Shown here piece after piece: positions 44,401-57,935 of a DNA stretch of 64,000 nucleotides. Position 1 is the first letter of the stretch, and every line of letters begins with the position of its first letter. Below the pieces are notes generated by a model. That model ran no database searches. It saw nothing but the letters and a program-made list of their open reading frames with translations, and was not told where the DNA came from. The position numbers and the translations under genes were made by a program. The DNA comes from Lepiota brunneoincarnata (Eukaryota > Basidiomycota > Agaricomycetes > Agaricales > Agaricaceae), in assembly GCA_023014365.1 (NCBI GenBank), contig JAEBUN010000020.1:124001-188000 (forward strand). The letters run 5' to 3'.

Positions 44401-46898
44401 GTATAGGATGCGGTTCATTGCCATGGATATCTCCGCTCTGTAAGGGTTGAGCTTCACCTATGCGTGTACCCTGCTTCTCTACCCCGCGCTGGTACCCAAA
44501 CGAGTTGTTATAATCACCTTGGATGAATTGAACTAATTGACTCAAGCCTCCAGCTTCAGACACTAGTTAACCATTTCGTCCAGTAGTAATGACTCTTCCG
44601 GGGCAGATCCACCTATTCGAAGCACTCCTTCTGACCAGTGCGGAAGAAGCCATGTCCCTCCCCCCAACCCGGTAATTAAATCTCACATGGAGCCTTTCCC
44701 GGTCGTGAACATCACCACGCTCAACCCAGGCGCCACAGCGCCAGCCGTACACGAACAATATACCCATCCCCACGAGCAAGCAAAAAAAAAAATTTTATCG
44801 AAGCAAATAAACAATTTACGCTGAAAAGGAGATAGTAGAATATTCCACATCCCTTACACACCCTTATCTTCGGGTATGGCCTTCTCCCTTCTAACCCTCA
44901 GCAAACTTACGGCACTCCGACTCTTCGATTAGTCGAGACCCGATTGTCCGACCCGGATTCTTTGTGAATCGAAGCTGTCTTGAAAAGAATATTATATACA
45001 CATATGGACTTTTTTGACAGGGGAGATTACTGCGGCCGGGACCTGGATACCCGGTGAGAGTCGCATACCCCTGCTAGGACCTACTCGTTTCCATTTTTGC
45101 ACGATGGAAAATTTATGTGGCAACAACGCTAACCCTCTCTTGGTGGTGTTGGTGGTGGTGGTGTTGGTGGTGGTGGGGGAGTTTCAAGGGGTTGGGGGAG
45201 TCCGGAAAAGGTTGGTGGTGGTAGCCGGCAGTTAGTGCGTCCAAGCAAATTCTGGCAACACAAAATAGATTATTAGTGGGCAAGAGAAGACAGTGTGAAT
45301 TGTGGGAGCAACAAGTTTTAATCGTAGAATATTCAACCAATGGTATTGGAAACTTTGCTATATCCATTCGGGTCGCGTACTTGGCGTCCACCACCCCCTA
45401 GTGACCATTTCTTCGTCTCCATGGGCCTCATGACTTTGATATTGTCTCGGTTCTTGTCATAGAAAACACCTGTGGAAAACCTCCCAGGCCTTGGAAATGG
45501 AGCGCTGGCCGCCGGGGAGACCTATATATGAATTATCACCGGAGCAAACATGATTATCCTCCGCTCTGAGTGACCAGAACATCGGGGAAATTTAATTGCA
45601 TAACGTGAATTATGGGTCGCCCAATGTCGCTCATTGCAGGCTTGAAGGAAAGTCAAGGATCATCAAATGTCGTAAACCTCGGGCAACTTGACATCTGCAA
45701 TTTCCCAGAAACATTTCGGGCCCCGCTTTGTTTGAATTAGCGCCGGGTGGCAACGCAAGCGCTTGCCATTTGACCCGCGAACCATGGAGCAGATACACAA
45801 AATGTCCCAAGGGAGGTCAGTGGGAAACGCCCAACTAGTCAAAAAAAAATCATGAGCGGTATGATGGATATGAGCGGTACTCTGAACGACGAGATCTTCG
45901 ATAAACCACTCAGCGCGCGAGAGATACCATCAAACCCCCCACAAGGGCGCGCTGTAGACGCATATGTAACAAAATTGCCCTGGAGTTCAGCATGCTTGTC
46001 GCGCTCGCTCGCAGCCATACCCGAGGAGGAACAAGCCTGCCACCGATGGCGTTGGACTGTCAAGCTCGGCGGTCATCGTTAATTCCGGAAAGCCCATACT
46101 TGCAACATTGTCATAGCTTTCCTCACTCACTTATGTACGTTGTGATGTTATGTAGCCGTAAATGTAGGGCTCAATGGACATATTCGTCGATGACCAAGGG
46201 TCGTCCCGCACCCAGATATAGTATCGCAGCCCTGAGTCTGACATATTGACATGTCATGTCATTTTCTTGATGGGAAGATAATGAGTAAGTAGTAGAGAAC
46301 CGACAACAGGGGAGAACCCAAGGCGTACATATCTGCTTTCTGACGGGCCCGAGTAGTTCTACCCAGAGCTGTCATCCCAAGTTCATATTGGCCAATGACG
46401 TCGTCGTTGTTGGCACACACAGGCAGGGATCGCCTTTTCCACCAGACCGAGGCCCTTCACAGGTGTAGGATATGCTGTAGCGCACGTAAAGAATGGCTCG
46501 TTGCTCGGTGGTTGGACGACAGCGCCTCATTCCTGTCGCGCTATTCGCAACCGCGGAGGATGTCTATCTACTTGAGTAGTCACTTTTCGCGCGCTAGAGA
46601 CGGGCCCCGGAGACAGCCGCGGAGGTTCAAAGTCAGATAGACCGCCCGTATGTCCAGCCGGTCTCCGGCAGAGCTTCTCCCAGCGTCATCCAGCCCGGAT
46701 TTCCATTGCATCGTCGGCTCTGGTCTGCCCTTTGTTACACCAGTTGCTTTGGTAACTGGATCGGTACCAGTACTGCGTCTGTGAGCCCGTAATTGAGCCA
46801 CGACTGACTCTGCGATTTAGCACGTGGGCTTTTATCTTCTTTGGGTCCCTAACACATTTCCCAACTGCCAACTCAGGCAAGGCATAACCGAAGTAATC
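41428..46898. other. Intergenic, no supported gene
   Basis: The first part is likely 3' UTR of the gene before it, with a 17-T tract at 41556-41572. A 21-A tract is at 43781-43801 and a GGT-rich tract near 45138-45180. No family motif is seen in any frame. Confidence 0.45.
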
Positions 46899-48238
46899 AT
46901 GCCAGACAAGAAGAACGAAGACAATGTTGGCATGTTTTGTAATATAACAGGGGCGTCGTGAGTCCCCCCGCTCCCTCGATACTTTGCGGGGCCACATCCA
47001 GCACTCACCCTTCTTCACGCAATACAGCAGGAAAGAGGCCAAAAACTTCTTGGAAAGGTACAAAAGATTAGATGTCGCCATAGATGCTTTTTATGGTGAT
47101 ACTTCGTCGTCGTCCTCGATCACCATGCCCTCGTCCAGAGTGCCATCGACAAGTTCTCTCAACAAACTCTTTGACAAGTACAAAGGTCAGATCATCCCGA
47201 TCAAGAAGGAGACTTTAGCTGCAACGCTCAAAAAACGCGCTTCTTGTCCTCTAAAGATCCAGATGGCGACGAGATTTCGGTCGATGGTACGATCAAGCTG
47301 TGCGAAGACCTTGCTGTGGACCCTGAGGATGTGGTCATGCTCGCCGTGGCCTACGAACTGAAATCACCGAGAATAGGGGAGTGGACTAGGGATGGGTGGG
47401 TAAGCGGTTGGAAAAATTTACGGTATGCCTCCTTATCTACCACCCGGCCATTCGCAGAAGACCAATCATCTCACTCCGCTTGTCCAGATGCGACTCCATA
47501 CAGAGTATGAGGGAGATCCTACCTCGAAAACGCGATCAACTTGCCTCCGACCCGGAATATTTCCAGAGGGTCTACAACCATACCTTTGATTTTGCTCGGA
47601 GTGAATGGACAGCGTAGCCTCGGTACGCCAGCATCCTAATTTCACTTGATTTCTCTCCGCCCTTCCCCGTCCCTCTTATCCAAGCTGAGGTGGGTGCTAA
47701 CCCAGAATTCGTTTTTTGAAGCTCTAGACACTGCACAAGCATTCTGGACACTCCTCCTTCCTCACGGTTTACAGGGCGGCGCACTTTCTCCTCTCGGCTC
47801 AACCTCCCTCGACCATATTCCACAGGTCATCGCCCCCTCACGTCCCCATCCCGACTTCACTCGATCGTAATCATGACGTCAGGATGGACGGTTCTGATCA
47901 GGCCCAAGGCTGGAAGGAACAGTACACCCAATGGTGGTTTGATTTCCTCCGAGAAAGGGGGGGCAAAGGGGTCAGTAGAGACACATGGCAGATGGTGAGA
48001 TTAATCTTCCCCTTGCGCTACTATCATCACTTGTTGGATCTTTAATCTCCCCAATTTGCGTGCCCCAGTTTCTGGAATTCATTCGTGCCATCGATTGCCG
48101 TTTCTCCAATTACGACAATGAGTGTGAGAACGTTTCTCTCTTTCTATGTTCCTTTATTGTTTTGACCCTTTACTAGCTGCTTGGCCCTCAACTATCGATG
48201 ATTTCGTCGAGTACGCGAAGCATCGACTAGAGGACTAA
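46899..48238 (+). CDS. DCN1-like protein (cullin neddylation scaffold)
   Basis: Exons: 46899-46957, 47028-47185, 47257-47422, 47488-47622, 47722-47825, 47883-47994, 48069-48123, 48177-48238. An N-terminal UBA-like region (FCNITGASRKEAKNFLERYK, with VAIDAFYGD after it) is followed by the PONY/DCUN1 domain (DPDGDEISVDGTIKLCEDL, GWVSGWKNL, YNHTFDFARSEGQRSL, AQAFWTLLLPHGL, EYTQWWF-like YTQWWFDFL, ending PSTIDDFVEYAKHRLED). The family binds cullin and the NEDD8 E2 to promote neddylation. One surplus base (T, about 47606) must be dropped to read SEGQRSL. The join of exons 5 and 6 is also out of phase with the visible splice sites. These may be assembly errors or decay. Confidence 0.8.
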
Positions 48239-51200
48239 TGTTTTATAGGGGCTTCCCAAGTTGTGTTCTTCTTGTATCTGGACGTGTAACAGCTGTTGGC
48301 TAATAGGAAGCCCCCTTCTCCCCCCCCCCCCTCCCCTAACCGTATATCTTGGAGTTCAACATGGCGCACTCTTTATGTCCATGTTACATTCGTATACTAG
48401 AAGTCCGCTCTTTGCTAGCTGCGAAGAGATCGGAATGCCTGTTGGTTGTTATGCAATTATTATTCCATGTCGATCATCGTCGGATGTGCCTCCGAAAAAG
48501 TGTGGCCCTGTCATGAAAGATTGTTACACCTCTAAATAGGATGTGCAGCGGCGTAGAATCGGTCAAGATTGTCGGTCTTGATGCCCGCCGGGCTATAAAA
48601 GATAAGACGATCAGAAAACTGTTGATTAGTCGTCGCAAACCTTGCTTCATTTTTATGTGGAGGGGGGGGGAGAAGGTGATCGATTGATACATTCTATTCT
48701 CTTGTTCCCAGCCTCCAAATAGCATGCAACTTCAATACTCCGGTCAATGGCAGTTGGGAAAAAACTGAGGTATTTGTTCGGTATCCATCTTATCGCTCGA
48801 CTCGACAGCATCAGGGCCAATAATGCGGTCAGGAACGCCATACACTTATCCCCGCACCGTCTTGACTTGGCCTGGGGGGGGTGACAGAATCTTGTAGACG
48901 CAAGGAGTTAGTGGGAAAATCACCTATATGCGTCCTGAGCGCGTTTTTCTCAGCAACACAGCGACGCGGTTGGCCTTATCCGAACAACTGTACCGGCGAA
49001 AATGCGGCGACACAAAAAGGCTCAGAAGCAAAGCCGGAATCTAATGACTTGACATCATGTTGTGACTTCGGGTAGAATGGGATCCTCCTCTTGTGCCAAG
49101 CCGTAGTTCGCATGTGTCTGGTGAGAATAAACTGCCCAGATGCTTGTCGGCAGATCATGTCGAACAATCGGGGATTCCTGTGAACCTCCGATGTCTCTTT
49201 GTGTCGGGTTCTGGAAACATAAGGGGTGGGTGGACGTTTGAACTTCGGGTGAACAATGACTTGCCATATATTCTGATCTGCAGTGTTTGCTTTGTCTCGA
49301 CAGTGGCTGATCGTTGTGAGAGTGGGTAAAACAATTGGAGAGGGGAAATACTTTCGTCACAACATCTGCCGCTTCCTTGCGGTGACAGCGAATGACCACA
49401 TTTTGAACAGTAGGGGAAACCATGTGTATTTTAGTTCCACCGCTGTCGTTTGTGAGTGACTAGGGGCCTTGACGTGATGCATAGTGGCGTGTCAGACCTC
49501 TTTGATTCATTCCAGCGAGTTCTGATGAGGAGGCTGATAGTTATTCAAGAAGCACCTAGCTAAAACGAGAGCCTAGCGTCCGACGGATGCGACAGAGCAG
49601 TGGTCTTCAATGGGGAAAGGACCGTCCTGTCCCTTCCTATTAAGGAGAAACAAGATAAGGCGTGGATGTCTTTCATATTCATTGAACGTTTTCGGTTTTG
49701 TTCAGTTGATCAATGGATCAAGGCCGCTCGTACCAGGTGATGCCCTCAGAGGCAACACCTTGCACCTCCTCATGACCTTTTCCGCAGAGTTATATGAAGT
49801 TGTAGTAAAACGTGCGTCATGCTGATATAACTCTCAGCACTCGGCATCCACCTTGGTATTGGATTTCGATTATTGAATCAGTCACAAGTAACTGAATATT
49901 GGTATAACAACCAGAAACCTGGTTTGCGGATCATATTCAAATAAACTGAATGGTGATCGGCACCTAGAGCACCAACTCGCGGGACCCGCATCCGATATGC
50001 TACAAGTTTCGTCATGACCAATTTTCTTGTGCTGGGAAAACCGATGTCAGGGACAGTTTTTGGCCATGCTCCTTCAGTACAACGTGTAGTAACTGTGAGC
50101 ACGAAGGTCCGTACTGGCTCCCTTCACTCGTGATCAGCAATACCATTTACGGTTGACAATATATCCCTTAACCATATAGTCTTGGCCTCGTGGCCTTGGG
50201 CACGAGCATTCAAAGTGCCCTGCGCGCGCCAATGTCAAACCGAGACGATGCCTCTGTTCATTTGAACCCTAGCTATTGGTACCGCTCCTTTCCCATCTTA
50301 TTAACGTGAGTCATTTGATATTTCCCTTGGAGTAGATTTCGCCCTAATTTAGCTGCCAAGGTCCTGATAACACTTCGGCGTGGAACCGGTGAAAATGCCC
50401 CAGATTTTTTTTTCTTTTCACGCTGCAGCCGGCCTGCAGATCTGGCCACCACCATCACCATTATGTTGCCACAGTTTTGTCCGTTTGTAATTTATTCGGC
50501 GAATATTCTCGCTAGACGGCAGTTGCCGTCCCGCTTGCCGTATATTACATATGTGAACTACTTTATGAATCCTGCCACGGACTCATTTTCATCTATTGTG
50601 TGGACTGATCGACGGGAGTGAAATCAGCACCCCAGATCCTCTCGAGATCAATAGCAGTCAGGCAAAGTCGGAAGCGAGACCATGCGAAAAGAGGGTGCCA
50701 CAAGAAAGGTGAACAAAATGGGTATTTCCTCAAGAATAATTCAATGGGATGTCGCTGAAGGTGTCTTCCTAGTAGTCATATGTCACCTGGACACAGAATT
50801 CTCCGATCCCAAATTATTACTGTGGTTTCCTCGTATGCCAAGCTCTTCCGCACATCTCCTTCGAGTTACCTGTGGGTCCCTAAGCATCGACGTCAGTTTG
50901 AAAGAGAGAAGCAGCCGGTGGGGATCACGTACCATTACAAGCGGCTTTTACACTCCTCTTCAATGATCCACGCTCACCCCGACGCCATAAGGGAACCTCC
51001 TAATCTAGTTTGTGTGATAGCACTTTGCCCCATATTCCCTTAACTCGAACGTGTGTCAACACAGTTTCCAGACGTCATCTCATTTCTCGCTTTTCTCAGG
51101 AGTCTTGTGGAGTCGGTATAACATTCAAGCCTTTCCGTGGGAATAGGGCAATCTGTAGTCCTGACCATCTTGCTATTACTTCCATTCTCCATGTTGTCTT

Positions 51201-51744
51201 ATGGAGAAAGCTATTAGATGCTAAACACATCACTAACTTAACAATATCTCAGAATATCGGAGACAGTAACACTGGGCTATGAGGATATGCAGCAATGTGA
51301 GGGAAAAAATGACAACGGGGCCAGGAAAATCTCAGAGCTATAAATTGGAGAAGGTCTTCAAGTCAGAGAAAGGAATCGAGAAGCCGCATAACCACCCCGA
51401 TATCACCAAGTGTTTTTCAGGTTGTCTATGGGTCATCCGAACTAGCAACAAGCTTGGAGCTGGCATGCCATCGCTGCATTCACTTACACCCCGCTCACAA
51501 CCAGGCAAGCAACAGCCACAACTTTGCGTCAACAGCAAGAGCAATTCAGGGGAGGCACCTATCAATACAGTAACAACCCACATAAAGGATAAGAACCAGA
51601 AGGGTGTTGGGAAGGGCGGTGTTGACCTTAACCAGTGTTTCCGCACCACTGAGTGGGAGAGCAAGCGCATAGAGTCCGCCTTTCTCGGAGCTGAGGGGAA
51701 CCATGAGGTCGATATATGTAAGGCATTATCTCTGCCACAGCCAG
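48239..51744. other. Intergenic, no supported gene
   Basis: Frames up to ~200 codons on both strands near 51.3-51.9 kb overlap the 3' end of the GH71 gene in other phases and lack motifs. A run of 10 C is near 48322. Nothing else is recognised. Confidence 0.4.
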
Positions 51745-54700
51745 CTACACGATGTCTATCATGGGCAACCCCTCGTACAGCAGAATGATGTAAACCAAGT
51801 AGGTGAATAACAGTGTTGTCATAGACAAAGAGCCCAAAGAACAAACAGTTTGCGACGTTTGGGGTGCACCAGGAGCGAGATAAACGCTCAATGACCTTTC
51901 GCCGCCACATTTTGTGGATGAATTTCCTGCACAAGGCATCGAACACCTTGACGAGGAAGTAGTCGCTCCAGTTGCTCCATTATTTGTGAGCGTGTTACCG
52001 CAGTAACCTATCCAGCGTTATTTAGTCTCAAAATGATCAGAGGGACAACGAGAGGGTTGAACATACACTCTTGACTATCGGACATATAGATTTTTCTGTG
52101 AGCCAGAATATTACACTTTGAGAAGCCACCTACCCGGATTCGAGCCCAGCAAAAACATAGCCAACACAAAAATCCTGGCACATCTTTGGTGTCATGTCAG
52201 TACTTGAGAGCCTTGCGCCAGTCAATGCCCGACGTGAGCCAGTTGTTCCTTCCTCGACACATCCATAATAAACCAAAACCGCTGGATGGTTTAGGCACTG
52301 GGGTCGTCCTTACCCCAGTGGTATGGGTCGCGGATAAACTCGTCAAGGAGTTAGTGGTTGTAGAGGCGAGCGTGGTCCTTCGGGGGTGAACTCGATGTCG
52401 CCGAGTACAAAGAGTAGACGCTGATTCGATTTCCTCCTCCGCAAGTCTCGTTGGCTAGGAGTGGAGAATATCAATTTTAATGTCCGGAATATGAACATAG
52501 CGGCCCCCCAGTCACCTACCGGCACCAGCGCAAGCCATGTTACACTCCTCTTCCCCAACCCTTTCGATGCCTTGTCTTATGCCATCCGCGCAGAAACATT
52601 CCACCCCATATTCCACTCCTGCCGTAGTGAAGCCGGCCTGCTATGCATGTCGCTATACACTTGTTTAACGACTGGGCCTCATCGCGAGTGAAGAGACCAG
52701 GAAGCGTGCGAGGTGAGTAGTCGGGAAAGCAGCCCTCGTATACCCAGGAAGCATCTGGTACATGGACGGATGGTGAAGGGGATACAACGGATGTAGCTGT
52801 CAACGAATATGGAGGGGATACCAGGGGTGTGGTTGTCGACGAATGTGGAGGGGATACCAAGGATGTGGTTGTCAACGAATGTGGAGGGGATACTAAGGAT
52901 GTGGTTGTCAACGAATGTATAGGGGATACCAAGGACGTGGTTGTCAGTGAATGTGGAGGGGATACCAAGGATGTGGTCGTCAGTGAAGGGTATGCCGGGT
53001 TCTGCTCATCGGGGTTTGTCCCTGGAACGACGATCAGCGACGGTGAGATCATAGAGCCAGAGAACGCAGACTTACTCGCGGTACCAGCGTAGACATTGTA
53101 GTTATCTGTAATATCAAATTTAAAAATCTCCGGGCATATTTTGGCAAGATGGCTCACAAAGCCGGGGATCTGAGTTGTATGAAAAATTTGAAGCAGTCTG
53201 GTTGATGAACGTTCGTCCGTTTCTGGACATCGAGACTGTAATCTTGCCAGGCGATAGCGGAATCTTGAGCTTATTAACACCAGATTGTACCGAAAATGTC
53301 TCGGTGGAAGCCTCCGCAAGTCAAGGTCACTGTGCCAGGTTGCATTGCGAGCACAAGGGCCCATAGATTATCCTTCATAAATCTATCAGAAATGCCTCAT
53401 GGCTGATGTCAGAACTCACTTCAGCATAGTTGTAACCTGAAGGTCGTGCCAGCGCATCAGCTGAAGCGGCGGCCTGCGCTGGATGAGGGCGTGCCCAGTA
53501 ATAGATAACGTCTTCCTGTTTGACTAGTTAGTTGATCGGCGCACGAGGGCTGCGTTACGAAGGGGCCATACGTTGATAGCAGGGTAGCTTCCGGTCTTGT
53601 ATGCCGCGATGTAGTATTTCGAAAGCTCGAAGAAAGGCAAATGGGAAAATCCGTCAGCCCAAGTCGTACCTTGTGGCAGGGCACCCTTAACTTCGCCAAA
53701 GCTACGAGTCTTCGTTACTCATGGGATATGGGTGACGAACACAAGCTTACTAGTCGGACTCGCCGAAGTCGTTCCTGGCCAGAGGATTTAGAATTCTGCC
53801 CAACTCACAACGCCGGTTAACCCTTACCATGTAAGCATCTCGACCATGGAAATACGACCTCTTAATTCAACTATTTTTTCCCAACGGTTTGCAATGAGCC
53901 AGTCATCCCCGCGTTGGTAGAAGTTCTTGTAGCCATAATGGGCACTTCCGTTGCAGAAAATAAACAAGGCCCGTTCTCAAGTGGGATAGGTAATCTGGAA
54001 CTTACAACATCCAGGGACTGACAGAGGTCGCGAACTTGATTGAACCAAGTTGACCCAGATCTTGTCGGGCTTCAGTGAAAGATCGAAAGGGAAAACAATG
54101 GTCGTACAATATTCATCATCGAGGCTCTGAGGTGTAAGTAAACTCAATGCACAAGAAGCAGGCAGCCAGAATGTACGCACGGATTTTTCCGTGTCTCCCT
54201 GGGGCCATGCGCAACCCCAACTAATCTTTTATAAGCTCCATTTCTAAGTCATGGAGTTTCCCAGAACTCACCAAAGCCATGAGTCCAAGCTATTCCAATT
54301 ACCAAATTGTCCCTCAAGCCCTGGAATAAAAGGCATCAAATAGCTGCCCGTCCGATCTTTGATCTGCTGCCATGCGGCATTCCCTAGACATTCTCCAGAA
54401 TAAGATGAAACGAGAGGACGGCCTTGTACCCTGAACTGACTCGCGTCGTCAACGAATTGATTCACGACGTTTACTACAGTATCCACGTCACACGGAAAGG
54501 CTGTAAAGTCGACAGACAAGAAGAGTTTTACATTAGTGCCAGACTGAGAGGCGGCAGTGTAGGCATTGCGCAACTGGCTGGTCTGCCAGGATTCGGAGCC
54601 GATATTGAGGGCGATTGCGTCACTTTATGAGAAGGAGATGATTGAGTGAGGGCTTAGGGGATGCTGGGTAAACATACACGCCGCCGGAGCTTCATATGTT

Positions 54701-55131
54701 GAATGTCGTTCTTCCAGCTGTCCACAGTGTAATCATATCTACAGAGTACCGTAGTGAGTAGGCTTGAATCTAGGGTCGCTAAGTACAGACTCACGTGTCT
54801 AAAATTGACAACAACAATTATCAATGACGCGTGTCAGAGATCATGACAGAAAATCCAATACCCACTTCCGACGATCTGTGCAGGCATACAAGTAGGCTAA
54901 AAACTCGCATCACAGAGACCGTGAACGTACGTGATGCATAAACACATATCGTGCGTCGTCCCGCCTCTGTTGCTGGTAAGGTACTTTTAGACTGGTAGCG
55001 TCCCTCAACGGCTTTGATGACCAGTTTGAACCACCGAGAAGCGGATCTTGCGCTGGGAGACGATGCAATGCGCTAGATTCGGCGGAGGTGCATAGGGTCA
55101 GATAATAAGTAACAAAGAGGATGTAAGCCAT
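51745..55131 (-). CDS. Secreted GH71 alpha-1,3-glucanase with two WSC domains
   Basis: Starts at ATG 55131 with a signal peptide (MAYILFVTYYLTLCTSA). GH71 motifs follow over several introns: YVFMHH plus IVG, DAIALNIGSESWQTSQL and VKLFLSVDFTAFPCDVD (54620-54480), PGLEGQFGNWNSLDSW, GDDWLIANRWEKIVELRGR (53920-53860), then ADGFSHLPFFELSKYYIAAY. A Ser/Thr/Pro repeat linker (52989-52773) precedes WSC domain 1 (YEGCFPDYSPRTLPGLF to ETCGGGNRISVYS, 52750-52400) and WSC domain 2 (VYYGCVEEGTTGSRRALTG to KCGGERSLSVY, 52290-51860). GH71 enzymes cut alpha-1,3-glucan; WSC domains bind wall polysaccharide. A surplus base near 52633-52638 breaks WSC1, and phases near 54690 and 52280 also need correction. Confidence 0.8.
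52773..52989 (-). repeat. 36-bp minisatellite encoding a 12-residue linker repeat
   Basis: About six tandem copies of a 36-bp unit encode variants of SLTTTSLVSPPH between the GH71 catalytic region and the first WSC domain. The length is a multiple of 3, so copy-number change would keep the frame. Confidence 0.9.
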
Positions 55132-56059
55132 GAATTTATCGACGAAGGGACAGTCAGTCAGATGCCACAGTGTTTAAAAAGAGTGTGGTGCCGCGGGAGG
55201 TTGAACACGCGGGTTGAAGTCGATCAGAAAGCGACTGGAAGCCTAAGATGGGAGATCCGCCACAGTCGTCGTCCTATAGCACCTGTGACACCATGTTGGG
55301 AGAGGTGAGCATTTCTGGATGTGCGCCAATAATGGATAGAGTCATGACTCATGATACACTCACCTCCCCTGGAGACTGAGTGCGAGCAGTGACACTGACG
55401 GATCAACTTGTCGGTCCAACTTTGAGTGGTACGGATTTGCTGAACCGGCAGCGTTAGAGAGACTAAGGTTCAAGTTCTCCTGGGACGTTAGCACCAAAGG
55501 AACGGATAACGAATGGAGGGAGAGAATAGGGCCAAATTTCAAGCAGATATCGCTGCGGTTGGATTCCCTGAGGAAACAATAAAACTTTATTGTTCTTTTT
55601 TGTTTGTTCCTATCGTGAGTGGGCAGGGTGACTAGGATGTTCTCCCCGCCACATTTTACGTCAAGCAGTCGGCTGGTACATCATGGGGTCTACGATGCTT
55701 GCACTGGTGCTGAGGATCTTCAATTTAAACAGACGTCGTTGTCTTCTGAAAGGGTGATGATCAGCCTGGCTGACGGGATGGCAAGGATGACCAATACCCT
55801 ACCCCCCTCGGGTATTCGATTAGCGAGGTTCCTCCGTGAAATCTCTCGCCAAGTAACAAGTGTGACGGAGTGTATTTACCGCACATGTTCTTTATTTTTA
55901 GTCCGCAATTGCAGGCGGGGAACCCTAACCCTAGGAAGTAGTCGCCTTGATCGGTCACGATCTCAGCTGTTTGTTTTCTTTGCAGATAACTCGTTCTACT
56001 CCCTTCGATCTTTCCCCCTCCTTCTATCTAATAAATTATCTCATTCATTCACAAACAAT
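55132..56059. promoter_or_regulatory. Divergent intergenic region between GH71 and La genes
   Basis: Shared upstream region of two divergently transcribed genes. A telomere-like AACCCTAACCCTAGG lies at about 55920-55935, upstream of the La start; AACCCTAA-type boxes are known near translation-related genes in other eukaryotes. No other motif is clear. Confidence 0.35.
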
Positions 56060-57935
56060 ATGGCAGACACTGCCATTGAGGCATCTGGGAAAGCTCCTGC
56101 AGAGACAGGAGCAGCCATAGGGGATGGTGAGAAAATGTTGAAGGCCATGCGCCAAGGTCAGTTTCGTTACGGTTCAAAAGTACACGAGACATTGACCTAG
56201 CGCTCTTTTTTTGCAGTTGAGTTCTACTTTGCCGACTCGAACTTGCCGTATGACAAGTACGCGATGAACTTCTCCATATCGGACCAACACGCTCAGCGAA
56301 TTGCTTAGGTTCATGTGGACTCTACATACAAAAAATCCAGAGCACTGGGTCCCTATCAAAACCATTGCTTCGTTCAAACGCATGCGTGAATACCAGTCCG
56401 AAGACACTGACTGGTTGGTCGAAGCTGTACGAAAAAGCGCTCTTCTCGAAGTCGACGAGTCCAAGACCAACATCCGCAGGAAGACAGAGGTGAAAGAACC
56501 AAAAAACCAGTTTGAGAGGAGCATCTATGCTGTACGTGGAAAGACATTTGCGGCCAAACATCCATCTGACCCTCTGCGTTGACGCTAGAAAGGGTTTGAC
56601 GAGGAAGAGCCGACGCTGCAGACTCGTCTCGAGGAATTCTTCACCAAATACGGTAAGACAAATGCTGTCCGCATGAGGAGGGATGAAGAAAAGAAGTTTA
56701 AGGTCACTATACCCCTTGTTGCGAAACGATGGACTGACGTAACCTATCTATACATTGGTACACAGGGTTCGGTGTTCGTCGAGTTTGCGGACTTTTCAAG
56801 CGTCGAAGCATTCTTAAAGGCCGACCCGAAGCCCACATGGGAAGGAAAAGAGCTGCTTACTATGAGCAAGTACGTGGGTTTCTTTCTTGAAAATCCCTCG
56901 AGTGTCATTGAGCATCGATTTACTTTTGCAGGGGAGACTACTGTGAAATGAAGATCAAAGAAAAAGGCCTCACCGGAAAAGCTGCCAAAAATCGGCGTGA
57001 ATTGATGTCTCGTCCCCGTGGTTTCAACGCTTTCCAAGAAATGGCACGGGGCAAAACCTCTACCAGTGGAACTGACAAGAAAGCTGACGACGGGCCCGCC
57101 AAAGAGATCTTCCTTGATTTCATGGGGAAAAATATTCTCATTCGCAAGGATAGCTGAGGGAAATGGCACTGTCAATCCGGAGGACGTGCCATTCGTGAGG
57201 GGCGCGACGTTGAGATTTGATGGTTGTGGTGGAGATGTTTCCTGGGCAGAGATCAAGGTGAGCATGCCCTTCCCAGCTCCGTAATACACCTACGTATGCA
57301 TTGCCCCCAGGATCCTCTGAAGGCCAAGTTTGATGCCCGCGCTCCTTTTATCAAATACTCCCGCGGCGACGACTTTGGTCTCGTAGGTTTTCACAAAGTT
57401 TTGTCAGACGAGGATATTACGCTCGTCAAAGAGACTGTAAAGACCGTCAACAAAAAACCCATCACATGGGTGGTACCTAATGGTCAGTCTCTCATCCCTG
57501 CCACTTCTTGAATGCATTGGTACTGATCCCATGCGATAATTAGAGGAAGATGAGAAGAAGTTTCAAGTAGAACGTGCCCAAGCGGCAGCAAGGGCAGCCC
57601 TAAACACCGCAACAGGCACACATGGTAATTCCACAACGCGAGGCGGCAGGGGTGGGCGAGGGAGATCAAGGGGAGAACGTGGTGCAAGAGGACGCGGCGG
57701 CCGCTCTGGACATCGATCACAGAGTGGAAAATCCACCACGAATGAATCAGCTTCGGCTATAGAGAAGACGGGAGAACAGGCTGGGGAGAAGAGGAAGAGA
57801 GCAGTTGAGCCTGATGGTGGACCAGATGTCGGTGTGAGGGGGGTCAACGCTCCACCGACGTTGGTGGCAGCAGGTGCATTGGAGGCAACTGTAAAGCGGG
57901 TCAAGATGAACGATGGAGAAGCAACTGCTTCATAG
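56060..57935 (+). CDS. La-type RNA-binding protein (La/LARP3 homologue)
   Basis: Exons: 56060-56156, 56217-56256, 56309-56531, 56589-56702, 56766-56869, 56932-57257, 57311-57482, 57544-57935. The La motif reads VEFYFADSNLPYDKFMWTL, then HWVPIKTIASFKRM and WLVEAVRKSALLEV. An RRM follows (TLQTRLEEFFTKYG, GSVFVEFADFSSVEAFL), then a second RRM-like domain (EIFLDFMGKNILI, PEDVPFVRGATLRFDGCGG, DFGLVGFHKVL), an RGG-rich tail (GGRGGRGRSRGERGARGRGG) and a basic nuclear signal (EKRKRAVEPD). La proteins bind the 3' UUU-OH of new Pol III transcripts and aid tRNA maturation in the nucleus. One surplus base near 57146-57152 must be dropped between KNILIRK and AEGNGTVNPED. Confidence 0.85.

Noticed and set aside
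51279..51946. Overlapping 169- and 202-codon ORFs on both strands
   Set aside because: They overlap the 3' part of the GH71-WSC gene in other phases and show no family features.
55920..55935. Interstitial telomere array
   Set aside because: Only two CCCTAA units, too short to be an array.
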